A stretch of 64,000 nucleotides of DNA from Bacteroidota bacterium. GTDB taxonomy: Bacteria > Bacteroidota > Bacteroidia > B-17B0 > Aurantibacillaceae. Each line of letters opens with the position of its first letter. Position 1 is the stretch's first letter. Shown piece by piece: positions 46,020 to 55,819 of this stretch. Made by a program: the position numbers and the translations under genes. Location of the stretch: positions 1-64,000 of the forward strand of contig JAUXTT010000019.1 of the NCBI GenBank assembly GCA_030684395.1. The letters are read 5' to 3'. Under the pieces are notes generated by a model. It searched no databases and was not told the origin of the DNA. It was given only the letters and a program-made list of their open reading frames with translations.

Positions 46020-46061
46020 AACGCCCCGGTCGCTGAGCTTGTCGAAGTGCGGGGCGTTTTG
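46020..46061 (+). terminator. Terminator with GAGCTTGTCGAAG loop
   Basis: ACGCCCCG and CGGGGCGT flank a 21-base loop, followed by TTTTG. It ends the SprB-repeat gene. The loop shares 13 bases with the terminator at 28067. Confidence 0.85.
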
Positions 46062-46115
46062 CTTTATGTTAATTAAAAGCGCGGAATGAGCTGGCAAATA
46101 AATCTGTTTTTACCG

Positions 46116-46123
46116 TATCTTTG
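46116..46123 (+). promoter_or_regulatory. -7 element (TATCTTTG) for the helicase gene
   Basis: TATCTTTG fits TAnnTTTG and lies 12 bases before the ATG at 46136. The leader would be short. Confidence 0.5.
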
Positions 46124-46135
46124 TGACTTGCAACA

Positions 46136-48613
46136 ATGAATCCAGATTTCCATTATTTAGACGAACTTAACCCTGTTCAAAAGCAGGCAGCTATAACAAC
46201 CGAAGGGCCGGTTATGATTATTGCTGGTGCCGGCTCGGGTAAAACACGTGTGCTTACGTACAGGATCGCCCATATTATTGAAAAGGGTGTTGATCCTTTC
46301 AATATTCTTGCACTTACCTTTACCAATAAAGCAGCGCGTGAAATGAAATCACGTATAGGCAAACTTATTGGAGAGAACAAGGCTAAGGCTTTATGGATGG
46401 GAACTTTCCATAGTATTTTCGCTAAAATTCTTCGTTTTGAGGCAGAGAAATTAGGGTATCCTTCTAATTTTACAATTTATGATACCGATGATAGCAAAAA
46501 TGTTATCAAAGAAGTATTGAAGCAAATGAACCTGGATGATAAAATTTATAAACCATCTTTAGTTTTGAACAGAATTTCGTCTGCTAAAAATAACCTGATA
46601 TCTCCAAAACAATATTTAAACAATAGCACCATACAAACCGAAGATCGTAATTCTCAAAAACCTTTGATGGGATTGGTTTACGAAGCCTACGCGAAACGTT
46701 GTTTTAAAGCAGGTGCGATGGATTTTGACGATTTATTGTTCAATACCAATATACTGATGCGCGATCATCCTTCCGTGCTTTTAAAGTATCAGGACAAGTT
46801 TAGGTACATTTTGGTGGATGAGTATCAGGACACCAATTTTTCGCAGTATGTTATTGTGAAACAATTAGCAGCACGTTTCGAAAATATTTGTGTGGTGGGT
46901 GATGATGCACAAAGTATCTACGCCTTCCGTGGCGCTAACATTCAGAATATCCTTAATTTCAAAAAGGATTACCCTGATTTGAAAACATTTAAACTCGAAC
47001 AGAATTATCGCTCAACTCAAACCATTGTAAAGGTCGCTAGTTCTGTTATTTCTAATAATAAAGATCAGTTCGAAAAGAATATTTTCACAGAGAATGAAAT
47101 AGGTGAGAAGATAAAAATTGTGAGAGCCAATACAGATAATGAAGAAGGGATGAAAGTAGCTAACTCTATTTTCGAAACTAAACTTCGCGAGCAGGCCTTC
47201 AATAGTAATTTCGCAATTCTATACAGAACCAATGCTCAGTCCAGATCCCTGGAGGAGGCTTTGCGTAAATTAAATATTCCTTATAAAATTTATGGTGGCG
47301 TTTCTTTCTATCAACGTAAAGAAATAAAAGACTTGTTGGCTTATTTTCGTTTAAGTATCAATCAAAACGACGATGAATCTTTAAAGCGTATTATCAATTA
47401 TCCAACACGGGGGATAGGTAATACAACTATTGAAAAGCTCGACCTTACGGCAGCCGAACATAACATAAGTATTTTTACTGTATGCGAAAACCTCAAAGAT
47501 TTTGGTCTGGGGATAAATACAGGCACAGCTAACAAGATCAACGATTTTGTTACCATGATAAAATTATTCTCACTTCAACTGCACCTAAAAGATGCTTTTG
47601 AATTGGGTAATTCAATTGCTGCAAACACAGGTTTGTTAAAGGATCTGTATACAGATAAAACTCCGGAAGGTTTGAGCAGGTATGAAAACATTCAGGAATT
47701 ATTAAATGGCTTAAAAGACTTTGTTGAACAAGCGCGAACGCCCCAGGAGCAGGAATTGAAAGATGCCATTGTTGATGGCTTGGATCAAGCTCCAGATAAT
47801 ACCGATCTTTTTGCTGAGGTTGAAACGGAGACTCCGTCTTCTAAACTGAAAACCTTAGATGAGTTTATGCAGGATATTACCCTGATGACGGATGTGGATA
47901 AGGAGGAAGAAAAGGGCGGTAATGATAAAGACAAAGTATCCCTGATGACTATACACGCGGCAAAAGGGTTAGAGTTTCCTTATGTGTACATTGTTGGATT
48001 GGAAGAAAACCTTTTTCCTTCTCAAATGAGCGTGAACTCAAGAGCGGATCTGGAAGAAGAACGAAGATTGTTTTATGTTGCCATTACACGTGCAGAAAAA
48101 CGTGCTACTTTAACCTATGCAACAACGCGCTATCGTTTCGGAAACATTTTGTATTGTGAGCCAAGCAGATTTTTGGACGAACTGGATGCGGATTATGTAG
48201 AGTATCCTGAAGAGCCGATTACCAATGCTTTTAAGGGCGATGTGTTTGATAAATTACGTGATAACTACTTTGACGAACATCCAAAAGAAATAACATTTAA
48301 AAATAAGTTTGCTCCAAAAACTAAACCAACTACCGGTACATCAAAGCCGGCAATAACGCCATCCAACCCACAAACAGGAAAAAAATTAATCAGTGTAAAT
48401 GTTCAAAAACCTTCTCCGCCAAGCATAGGAGTGGATGCGGAAGTTTTAAAGAGAATTACTGTAGGAACTATTCTTGAACACGAACGCTTTGGAAAGGGAA
48501 GGGTTGAACTATTGGAAGGAGAGTATCCCAATATTAAAGCAACCGTTCAGTTTTCGGTTGGAGGGGCTAAGCAACTCCTGTTGAAGTTCGCTAAAGTGAA
48601 GATTGTAGAGTAA
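46136..48613 (+). CDS. ATP-dependent DNA helicase UvrD/PcrA
   Basis: An 825-aa superfamily 1A helicase that unwinds DNA 3' to 5' in repair and replication restart. Motif I is GAGSGKTR (31-38), motif II LVDEYQDTN, motif III GDDAQSIYAFRGA, motif IV LEQNYRS, and motifs V/VI appear in LMTIHAAKGLEFPYV and FYVAITRAEKR. The C-terminal 60 residues (VGTILEHERFGKGRVELLEG) are the Tudor-like tail that PcrA/UvrD use to bind RNA polymerase. The length is somewhat above the usual 720-760 aa owing to a charged insert near 560-600. Confidence 0.96.
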   Translation: MNPDFHYLDELNPVQKQAAITTEGPVMIIAGAGSGKTRVLTYRIAHIIEKGVDPFNILALTFTNKAAREMKSRIGKLIGENKAKALWMGTFHSIFAKILRFEAEKLGYPSNFTIYDTDDSKNVIKEVLKQMNLDDKIYKPSLVLNRISSAKNNLISPKQYLNNSTIQTEDRNSQKPLMGLVYEAYAKRCFKAGAMDFDDLLFNTNILMRDHPSVLLKYQDKFRYILVDEYQDTNFSQYVIVKQLAARFENICVVGDDAQSIYAFRGANIQNILNFKKDYPDLKTFKLEQNYRSTQTIVKVASSVISNNKDQFEKNIFTENEIGEKIKIVRANTDNEEGMKVANSIFETKLREQAFNSNFAILYRTNAQSRSLEEALRKLNIPYKIYGGVSFYQRKEIKDLLAYFRLSINQNDDESLKRIINYPTRGIGNTTIEKLDLTAAEHNISIFTVCENLKDFGLGINTGTANKINDFVTMIKLFSLQLHLKDAFELGNSIAANTGLLKDLYTDKTPEGLSRYENIQELLNGLKDFVEQARTPQEQELKDAIVDGLDQAPDNTDLFAEVETETPSSKLKTLDEFMQDITLMTDVDKEEEKGGNDKDKVSLMTIHAAKGLEFPYVYIVGLEENLFPSQMSVNSRADLEEERRLFYVAITRAEKRATLTYATTRYRFGNILYCEPSRFLDELDADYVEYPEEPITNAFKGDVFDKLRDNYFDEHPKEITFKNKFAPKTKPTTGTSKPAITPSNPQTGKKLISVNVQKPSPPSIGVDAEVLKRITVGTILEHERFGKGRVELLEGEYPNIKATVQFSVGGAKQLLLKFAKVKIVE

Positions 48614-48655
48614 TATCGGGTTTTTATTTACAGAATTAAATGCTACTTTTAAAGT

Positions 48656-50641
48656 GTGAGAACCCTTATTTCAGCACTTTTGGTTATATACTTTTCTTGT
48701 TGTTACTCACAGCAACAAAAAATCGACTCATTATGGAATAAGGTAAATGCAGCTAATTCCGACACACAAAAAGTAAATAGTCTTAATAAACTCTTTTTCT
48801 TCTTTAATGTAAATAATAGTGACTCCGCTTTCAAAATAGCAGAGCAGGCACTACAATTGGCAGTAAAAATTAAGTATTCAAAAGGCGAGGCAGATGCCAA
48901 TAATAATTTAGGGACCAATTATTTTTACAAAGGGAATAATACCAGGGCACTCATGTGCTATTTATCCGCAGCTAAATCACTCGAAAATGAAAGCGGAGCC
49001 TATATGAAAAGTGTTGAATACAAAAAGCAGTTGTCAGTTTCCTATAATAACATTGGCACTATTTACCAGCGGCAAAAATTATATGAGCAAGCGGAAAATT
49101 ATTTTAGAAAGTCAATCGCCATAGATGAAAGTACAGGCGACAAAATTGGTTTGGCACATTGTTATAACAATATTGGGACAATTAAAGAAGAAACAAATAA
49201 ATATGACGAAGCAATAAAAAATTACGAAATCTCTATCAAGCTCAAGCAAGAAGCATATGACACAGCCGGTATGCCGTCAACCCTTATAAATATGGGAGTG
49301 ATAAGAATGAATCAGAATAAATTTAAGGAATCGGAGGAGTATTTTGAAAGGGCTCTGGCTATGTCGAAAAGGGCTAATAATATGCAGGATGAAGCGCTGG
49401 CATTGATCAATTTGGGTGATATGTTCTACCTTAAAAAGGACTATTCCCAATCGGTTCTGTATTATGAAAAAGGAATTGAAGTATGTAAAAAGCAAAAGTA
49501 TACCCAGTTTTTAAGTTATGCATACAATAGTTTGTCCCTTTCCTTTTATCGGATGAAGGACTTTGAAAAGGCTTATGATTGTTACGACCTGTATGTAAGA
49601 ACAAAGGACAGTTTATATAATAGCGAAAATGTAAAAATTATTCACGAGCTGGAAGCCAAGTACGAAAGTGGTGCCAAAGAAAAAGAAATAAAATTACTCA
49701 TTTCCGAAAAGGAGATCAGAGACCTTGAATTAACCAGAAAAAAAATCATTATTTATGTGTTTATTGTTGGTTTGGTATTGCTCACATTGTTGGTTTTCAT
49801 AGCCTTAAATGCATATCGTCAAAAACGAAATGCAAATAAGGAGTTGGATATAAAAAATCGAAAAATTGAAATCGCTTACAGAATAATTGAAGAGAAACAA
49901 AAAGAAATTGTAGATAGTATTAATTATGCAAAACGTATTCAATATACCTTATTGGCGCATAAGGACTTTTTGCAAAAAAACCTGAACGAGCACTTTATAT
50001 TGTTTAAGCCAAAGGATATTGTGAGTGGTGATTTTTACTGGGCAACTAAACAAGGTGATAAGTTTTATTTGGCGGTGTGCGATAGTACAGGACATGGAGT
50101 TCCGGGAGCATTTATGAGTTTATTGAATATAGGTTTTTTGAGTGAAGCAATAAACGAGAAAGGAATTTATAAACCCAATGAAGTATTGAATTACGTTAGG
50201 AAACGTTTGGTAGATAATATTTCAAACGAGGGGCAAAAGGATGGATTTGATGGAATCGTGCTCTGTATAGATAAGAATACCAATACAATTACCTACGCGG
50301 CCGCGCATAATAACCCGGTTTTGGTTAAGGCAGGAAATATAACACATTTACCCTTTAATAAAATGCCGGTTGGAATAGGGGAAAGCGACAAAGAATTCGA
50401 TTTATATACAGTTGAGGCAGAGCCCGGATCGATGCTGTACCTCTATACCGATGGGTATGCAGATCAATTTGGCGGTCCTAAAGGAAAAAAATACAAGTAC
50501 AAGCAGCTTGAAGAATTGCTTCTTACAAATCATCAATTAGCATTGAATCAACAACAAGGAATTTTGAATCAGAATTTTGAAGAGTGGAAAGGAAATTTGG
50601 AACAGGTTGATGATGTTTTAATTATAGGCATCCGACTGTGA
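48656..50641 (+). CDS. TPR sensor with SpoIIE-type serine phosphatase domain
   Basis: A 661-aa membrane signalling protein. A signal peptide (1-18) is followed by about seven TPR units in the periplasm (residues 30-330), one membrane segment (about 363-385, IIIYVFIVGLVLLTLLVFIAL), a short coiled region, and a PP2C/SpoIIE phosphatase (445-661) with the metal-binding phrases KDIVSGDFYWA, VCDSTGHGVPGAFMS and YLYTDGYADQFGG. Such proteins turn an envelope signal into dephosphorylation of a partner, often an anti-sigma antagonist; no partner gene lies nearby. The start is the GTG at 48656. Confidence 0.92.
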   Translation: MRTLISALLVIYFSCCYSQQQKIDSLWNKVNAANSDTQKVNSLNKLFFFFNVNNSDSAFKIAEQALQLAVKIKYSKGEADANNNLGTNYFYKGNNTRALMCYLSAAKSLENESGAYMKSVEYKKQLSVSYNNIGTIYQRQKLYEQAENYFRKSIAIDESTGDKIGLAHCYNNIGTIKEETNKYDEAIKNYEISIKLKQEAYDTAGMPSTLINMGVIRMNQNKFKESEEYFERALAMSKRANNMQDEALALINLGDMFYLKKDYSQSVLYYEKGIEVCKKQKYTQFLSYAYNSLSLSFYRMKDFEKAYDCYDLYVRTKDSLYNSENVKIIHELEAKYESGAKEKEIKLLISEKEIRDLELTRKKIIIYVFIVGLVLLTLLVFIALNAYRQKRNANKELDIKNRKIEIAYRIIEEKQKEIVDSINYAKRIQYTLLAHKDFLQKNLNEHFILFKPKDIVSGDFYWATKQGDKFYLAVCDSTGHGVPGAFMSLLNIGFLSEAINEKGIYKPNEVLNYVRKRLVDNISNEGQKDGFDGIVLCIDKNTNTITYAAAHNNPVLVKAGNITHLPFNKMPVGIGESDKEFDLYTVEAEPGSMLYLYTDGYADQFGGPKGKKYKYKQLEELLLTNHQLALNQQQGILNQNFEEWKGNLEQVDDVLIIGIRL

Positions 50642-50721
50642 TTGAAAACGATTTGCGTGAATGGAAGGAGTCGGGTGCACTTACTATGAACGATATCCAA
50701 GAGAGGGTGTTTTAGTCCCAA

Positions 50722-50862
50722 AAAAAGAGGCTGTCTCAAAAGTCCACTAGGAGTGTCAGTTCGAGCGAAGTAGAGAACCAGGCACTCTGATAACCAACAC
50801 TTCTAGACTTCGCTCGAAGTGACATTTGGGAAGAAAAATGACTTTTGAGACAGCCTCTTTTT
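50722..50862. mobile_element. 141-bp MITE-like element with 23-bp perfect terminal inverted repeats
   Basis: The ends (AAAAAGAGGCTGTCTCAAAA... and its exact complement at 50840-50862) are perfect over 23 bp. Inside lies a second inverted repeat of about 24 bp built on TTCGAGCGAAGT. There is no open reading frame. The whole element can fold into one long hairpin and ends in T runs on both strands, so it also serves as a two-way terminator between two convergent genes. The end sequence resembles transposase-bearing IS ends common in Bacteroidota, which suggests mobilisation in trans. Confidence 0.7.
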
Positions 50863-50876
50863 AATTATTTTCGTTC

Positions 50877-53800
50877 TTAGTCAACTAATAAAAGCTTCTT
50901 AGAATAAGTAGCATTATCGCTTGAAATGTTTATGAAATAAACTCCATTTTCAACAGATAGTTCATTAAGTATGACTTGAGTATTACCTTGTTTTGTTTGG
51001 ATTTTTTTACTTGTAACTAATTGCCCGATTGAATTATAAAGTGAAACATCAAAAGTTTCCTCCGCTTCAGAAGCAATATCTATTGTTATATTTTTATCAA
51101 TAGTGTATGCGTTAATCAATTCTGAATTCGCTGAACATTTTGAAACAGAAATCATTTTAACAATCTCGGTTTTACCTGAAATATCTGTTTGAGATAAACG
51201 GTAATAATCAACCCCTTTTGAAGGGAACTTGTCTTCAAGTATATAATTTAAGGCGGAATTACTATTTCCATCTTTTGCTTTTGTAAATACTTTGCTTAAT
51301 TCAAAAAAGTTTTTCGCATCGTAAGATTTTTCAATGGTGTAATATTGATTATTAGATTCCATTACAGAAGTCCAGTTAAGTACTACTTTGTTTTTTTCAC
51401 ATGATCCTGAGAACTTTGAAATTTCTACAGGAAGCGGAATATTTAAAGAAGAAATTACCCAGGGTGAAAAAGTAGAAGCCCCTGTAACGGCAACAGTTCC
51501 TACTCCTGCTGTAACCCCTGTTCCTGTTCCTACAGGTGCTTCCCAGGTTGTTCCGTCCCAGTGTTGCGCTTTTAATTCTCCTGTAGGATTATCAGTTGTC
51601 GTATTTTCAACACCTCTGTATGAGAAAACTAAATTACCTGTTACAGCTGCTGATGCTGTAATGTCCCACCAACGGTCCACAACCGAAGGTACAGTTGCAT
51701 CTGCATAAAATGTTCCTGCATTGGATTGCATACTATTTACTAATGCAACGTTACTTGCAACAGCCCATGGTAAATTGTCATCAGCAGCGCTCGCTCTGGT
51801 AGAAACGGTTATATTAGAAGAGCCCGCAGTAGTTTTATTAAATGTAAAAGGAACATAGTTACTTGCACCGGTTGTTACTCCGAAAGGATAGATATGTGCA
51901 CCTGTATTGGTTGTCATCATCCAAAACACTTTGGCGCGATTGTTTCCTCCATTTACTTCTTCACTTTTTATGTAGCCGTTGGTTGTTGCACCATCACGGG
52001 TAATACCTGTAGTTGCACCATTTTCAATTGTAATGGTTTGCCCGGTACCTGATCCCGCAAGGTTTAGTTCACCACGGGTAAGTACCAAAGAAGTTCTTAC
52101 AAATACATTTCCGGTACTTGCAGCGGTTGCAGGGTTTGCGTAGTTTGTTCCTAATGTACCCTGATTATCAATGTTTAAATAGCCGTATTTGTAGGTTGCA
52201 GCAGTTCCTGCAGCAATGTCGTTGTTTACTGCTGCAGCAAAGCTTGTTGGAAATTTACCTGTTACCACCTGGTTTCCAGTGCTATTATATCTTACAATAC
52301 TTGCAGCATCCAAAGCCCAGTTAAACGAATTTACCGTATTTGCGGTGTTTGCAGAGTTGCGTGTAAAGTGAACAAAAGTAGCACTGGTGGTTCCATCGTA
52401 CATACCAACAGTATTAGCAGTTCTTAATTCACCCCCCGAACGAACATATAGAGATGTAGGTCTTTGCGTTGCACTTTCACTGCGCCCATGAATCAATTTT
52501 GTACCCATTACTAAAACACCGTTAATATCCAGCATAACAGTTGTTGGTGGCACCGCATCATCAGCTGCGTTATTGCACGCAATTTGCATATCTATGGTAG
52601 AAGCAGAAGCATCTACTGTACAAATAGAATTTACAATAAGTCTTGTTTGATTTATTTGATGTGTTAATGCACTTCTGTCAAAAGTTATAGTACCGGCCCT
52701 GTTAAAGTAATACTCGCCAAAAACGGTACCTGTACCTGCACTGGCATGTGTAATAACCCCGGTACCTCCCATTGTACAGGAAGGTCCATTTAAGGTGAAG
52801 GTATGAATAGCGGTACTCGTTGTATTATCATCAAAGTTTAAAGTGCCGCCTGTATGCGAAAAAGTTCCATTAACAACAACCGCTACAACATTTGCTGTGG
52901 CGTTTGTGTTGTTTTCATGTAAAGAGAAAGTACCTGCAGTTTCTGAATAATTACCATTTACAGTTAGCGTGGCTACACCATCATCACTCTTTACTACTAA
53001 ATTTCCTGTGCCTGAAACATCTACGTTACCTGTTACAACCCACGTACAAGCCGGGGATACAGAATTATTATTTTCTGCAGAAAGATAAAGAGAACCTGCA
53101 CTAACGGTAATGTTACCTCCAACGGTTGCAGCAATATTATGGTCGGTAGTAACACCGGATGATTTTACAACGTTAAAACTGTTTGATCCACCTGAAACTG
53201 TTACGTTTCCTGTTATTGTAACACTTTCGTTACCGCCACCGTCGCTAGACATAAAATTTCCTGCAGTATTTCCGCTAATAATGAAATCGCCTCCAACGGT
53301 CATAGTTAGGGCAGTAGTGTTATTGGTTGCGGTAAGAGTTGCCAAACCAATAATCCAAAATTGAGTGGTAGCAGTATGTACCAGATCAAAATTATTAGTT
53401 ACGTTAAAAATAGCTGTTTCATTTGAAGGATTGCAGCAGTATTGGCCTAAAAATGACCCGCCGTCGTAATCTACACTATTCAAATTATACGTTACGTTTC
53501 CGGCGGTAAAAGTACTGTTGTTATAGATACCGCGGAAATTTCCTCCATCCTGATCCAGAGCACCGCCTGTTGTGAGGGAAAAATCACCATCATCCTGATA
53601 AACACCATAAAATGTACCTGCGTCCATATCAAAATTAGCCCCGATATTTAATGTGCAGTTACCATCGCCAAAATAGGTGCCTACAAAAATTCCAGCAACC
53701 AATTCAAAGTTATTGGTAGTGGTTAAAGTTACATTACCATCTCCACTGTTTAAATACACATCTCCTGCAACCTGACGATACTCGTTACCAATATTTATGA

Positions 53801-55103
53801 TTAAAGCACCGGCATTGGAGGTACCATAAACCACATCAGTCCACTCTCCAGGTGTATTAACATTAAAACTACCAACCGTTGTTATGGTTGTTGATCCGGA
53901 GGTTCCTCCATGAAACCTTAAAAAGGAAGGTATGCCGGTTATATTTAAATCATTGCAATCAACAGTCATGTTTCCGGAAGAAGTGCTATTTAAAAAATAA
54001 GTGTAATCAGCACCGTTGGTACTCGATAAATTAATATTGCCGGTTACATTTACATCCAATGCTCCTCCGTTTGTAACGCCAATATGAAAATCAAACAATC
54101 CTCCTGAAATTGTCAGATCTCCTGTAATATTAACAACCGAGTTAATGGCCTGGCTATTATTTCCGGCATCTACATAAGTAAAGTTATCCGCAATGCTTGC
54201 AGATCCATTACAATTCCATGTAACGCTTCCGTCTCCGTTCATCAGAAAACAAATAAACCCCGTTCCGGATGTAATACTCATACTGCCGGTTGTAACAGTA
54301 AAGTTCTTATCTGTACCCGTATGAAAAAACAAAGTTCCGTTGTTTACCGTCACAGATCCTGTACCCGCAGCACCAATAGTAACATCACTGCTTGCTCCGG
54401 TACCATCATTAAAGTTTACTTGTCCTGAAACAAGTGTGAAATTTCCTTTTATTCTATTTGGACCAAACTGTCCATCCTGATCCCAAACCCCACCGGCATC
54501 CAAAATCACATTTCCAAAATCACCTGTTACATTCGTTCCTAATGGAATTGCAGTATTGTACCAATCATTAATTCTCAGATTACTTGTTGCTTCAAATGTT
54601 TCTGTAGTATTTGTAATAATGGTTGTGCCAGCTGCGGTATTAGTAGAAGGTTGCCATATAAATGTACCTCCATTTCTAATTATAAAAAAAGATCCGGCGC
54701 CTATTGTAATATTTCCCTCGCTTCCAACCATATCAACAGTGCCTGTGCCTGTTACCTCTAAAGTACTACCGGCTGCCATTTGCAGGTTTTTTCCGGCTGC
54801 ACCTGCTGTTGAAAACAATAATGTTCCGGCTACCTGAACGTTTCCAACGTTAGCAGCAGTTGATGCCGTAAGCGTAATGGTATGTGTGGCACAAATGAAT
54901 ACAACATCTCCGGTTCCGGGAAAAGTTCCCGTATTAGTTGCATTACCGCAGGCTACTGTGGACCAACTACCTGCCACATTCCAGTTTCCGGTTGCTCTCG
55001 AATAATATGTTGTTGCCGAGCTGCCAATTCCTGATAACAAAAAAACGATCAGTAATAACCAATTTAAATTAGGTGCTTTCTTTTTAGTAATCATTATACT
55101 CAT
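50877..55103 (-). CDS. T9SS type A giant beta-repeat protein (1408 aa)
   Basis: An exported 1408-aa protein. The signal region (residues about 4-30, LNWLLLIVFLLSGIGSSA) precedes the common opening YYSRATGNWNVAGSWST found in many Bacteroidota surface proteins. Residues about 70-850 consist of short strand repeats with GNVTL, GNFTL, GGNFRG and Asn-rich turns, like a beta-solenoid. The end is a type A sorting domain (VSLYNSIGQLVTSKK, ENGVYFINISSD, KKLLLVD), directing T9SS export. The start could be Met1 or Met4. No enzyme motif was found. Confidence 0.88.
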   Translation of the reverse strand: MSIMITKKKAPNLNWLLLIVFLLSGIGSSATTYYSRATGNWNVAGSWSTVACGNATNTGTFPGTGDVVFICATHTITLTASTAANVGNVQVAGTLLFSTAGAAGKNLQMAAGSTLEVTGTGTVDMVGSEGNITIGAGSFFIIRNGGTFIWQPSTNTAAGTTIITNTTETFEATSNLRINDWYNTAIPLGTNVTGDFGNVILDAGGVWDQDGQFGPNRIKGNFTLVSGQVNFNDGTGASSDVTIGAAGTGSVTVNNGTLFFHTGTDKNFTVTTGSMSITSGTGFICFLMNGDGSVTWNCNGSASIADNFTYVDAGNNSQAINSVVNITGDLTISGGLFDFHIGVTNGGALDVNVTGNINLSSTNGADYTYFLNSTSSGNMTVDCNDLNITGIPSFLRFHGGTSGSTTITTVGSFNVNTPGEWTDVVYGTSNAGALIINIGNEYRQVAGDVYLNSGDGNVTLTTTNNFELVAGIFVGTYFGDGNCTLNIGANFDMDAGTFYGVYQDDGDFSLTTGGALDQDGGNFRGIYNNSTFTAGNVTYNLNSVDYDGGSFLGQYCCNPSNETAIFNVTNNFDLVHTATTQFWIIGLATLTATNNTTALTMTVGGDFIISGNTAGNFMSSDGGGNESVTITGNVTVSGGSNSFNVVKSSGVTTDHNIAATVGGNITVSAGSLYLSAENNNSVSPACTWVVTGNVDVSGTGNLVVKSDDGVATLTVNGNYSETAGTFSLHENNTNATANVVAVVVNGTFSHTGGTLNFDDNTTSTAIHTFTLNGPSCTMGGTGVITHASAGTGTVFGEYYFNRAGTITFDRSALTHQINQTRLIVNSICTVDASASTIDMQIACNNAADDAVPPTTVMLDINGVLVMGTKLIHGRSESATQRPTSLYVRSGGELRTANTVGMYDGTTSATFVHFTRNSANTANTVNSFNWALDAASIVRYNSTGNQVVTGKFPTSFAAAVNNDIAAGTAATYKYGYLNIDNQGTLGTNYANPATAASTGNVFVRTSLVLTRGELNLAGSGTGQTITIENGATTGITRDGATTNGYIKSEEVNGGNNRAKVFWMMTTNTGAHIYPFGVTTGASNYVPFTFNKTTAGSSNITVSTRASAADDNLPWAVASNVALVNSMQSNAGTFYADATVPSVVDRWWDITASAAVTGNLVFSYRGVENTTTDNPTGELKAQHWDGTTWEAPVGTGTGVTAGVGTVAVTGASTFSPWVISSLNIPLPVEISKFSGSCEKNKVVLNWTSVMESNNQYYTIEKSYDAKNFFELSKVFTKAKDGNSNSALNYILEDKFPSKGVDYYRLSQTDISGKTEIVKMISVSKCSANSELINAYTIDKNITIDIASEAEETFDVSLYNSIGQLVTSKKIQTKQGNTQVILNELSVENGVYFINISSDNATYSKKLLLVD

Positions 55104-55211
55104 TCAATTGAAATTTTAGTCGATGTTGATATTATGTTAGGTTCTGGTTTAAGTAACTTAATTTTATTTAGGGAAAGTTCAATTAAATTATTACAACTTT
55201 AGATTTGGATA

Positions 55212-55457
55212 TTACTTCTTCATTTCAAGAGAAGCAGGTCCGGATTCGGGAGTAATCTTAGGTTGTTTTTTTTGAGATAATTCACTTTTATCCATTTTTT
55301 TCTCTGCTATTTTATTTTTTTTGGCCGGAATTTTTTTGGCTGTGGAAAGGCTTTGCTTTGGATCTGATTTTTTAACGGGTTCCTGAGCAAAAACACCAAA
55401 ACATGTTGCTGCAATTAATATAGTGGCAAACAAAAACTTGAGAAAAATTGAATTCAT
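55212..55457 (-). CDS. Small secreted lysine-rich protein
   Basis: An 81-aa protein. The signal peptide (MNSIFLKFLFATILIAATCFGVFAQ) is convincing; the mature 56 residues are dominated by Lys, Ser and Pro and look disordered (AKKIPAKKNKIAEKK). It has no recognised family. It may bind acidic polymers or be processed further, but that is speculation. Two direct repeats lie just upstream in its promoter region. Confidence 0.6.
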   Translation of the reverse strand: MNSIFLKFLFATILIAATCFGVFAQEPVKKSDPKQSLSTAKKIPAKKNKIAEKKMDKSELSQKKQPKITPESGPASLEMKK

Positions 55458-55487
55458 AACTTTACTTTTATGGTTGGAAAAATTAAC

Positions 55488-55527
55488 AGGTATAAATACT
55501 TACACATTGCATAGGTATAAATACTTA
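55488..55527. repeat. Two direct repeats upstream of the lysine-rich protein gene
   Basis: AGGTATAAATACTTA occurs at 55488-55502 and 55513-55527, 25 bases apart, which is about two and a half helical turns. They lie 31-70 bases upstream of the gene at 55457 and may be binding sites. The rest of the 362-bp gap to 55819 shows no gene. Confidence 0.6.
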
Positions 55528-55819
55528 TATAAATTTAATACATTGTGTAGCAACAGCAAATAACAATTTAGTTATCGTATACCTTTTCCGTTACTAAATT
55601 GGTTTAGATTTATAACTTATCTGATATTAACAATTTGATTCGGGTTAAAATTCGATTTAGGTAATCAATAATTAGCCGAATTTTTGATTTAAATCTGGCT
55701 GGTATTATGAAAATTTCACCTTTCACTGCAATAAACCATAGGATTAAAATAATTGGAACAAATCTTGTCTTTGAATTTGGATTAGGAAATTCTTACATTT
55801 AAAGCCTAATTGTTTTTGG

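Noticed and set aside
50634-50715. A short frame reading IENDLREWKESGALTMNDIQ after the SpoIIE phosphatase stop
   Set aside because: It is about 25 codons long, has no ribosome-binding site and matches no family I know. It may be the tail of a lost gene but cannot be supported.
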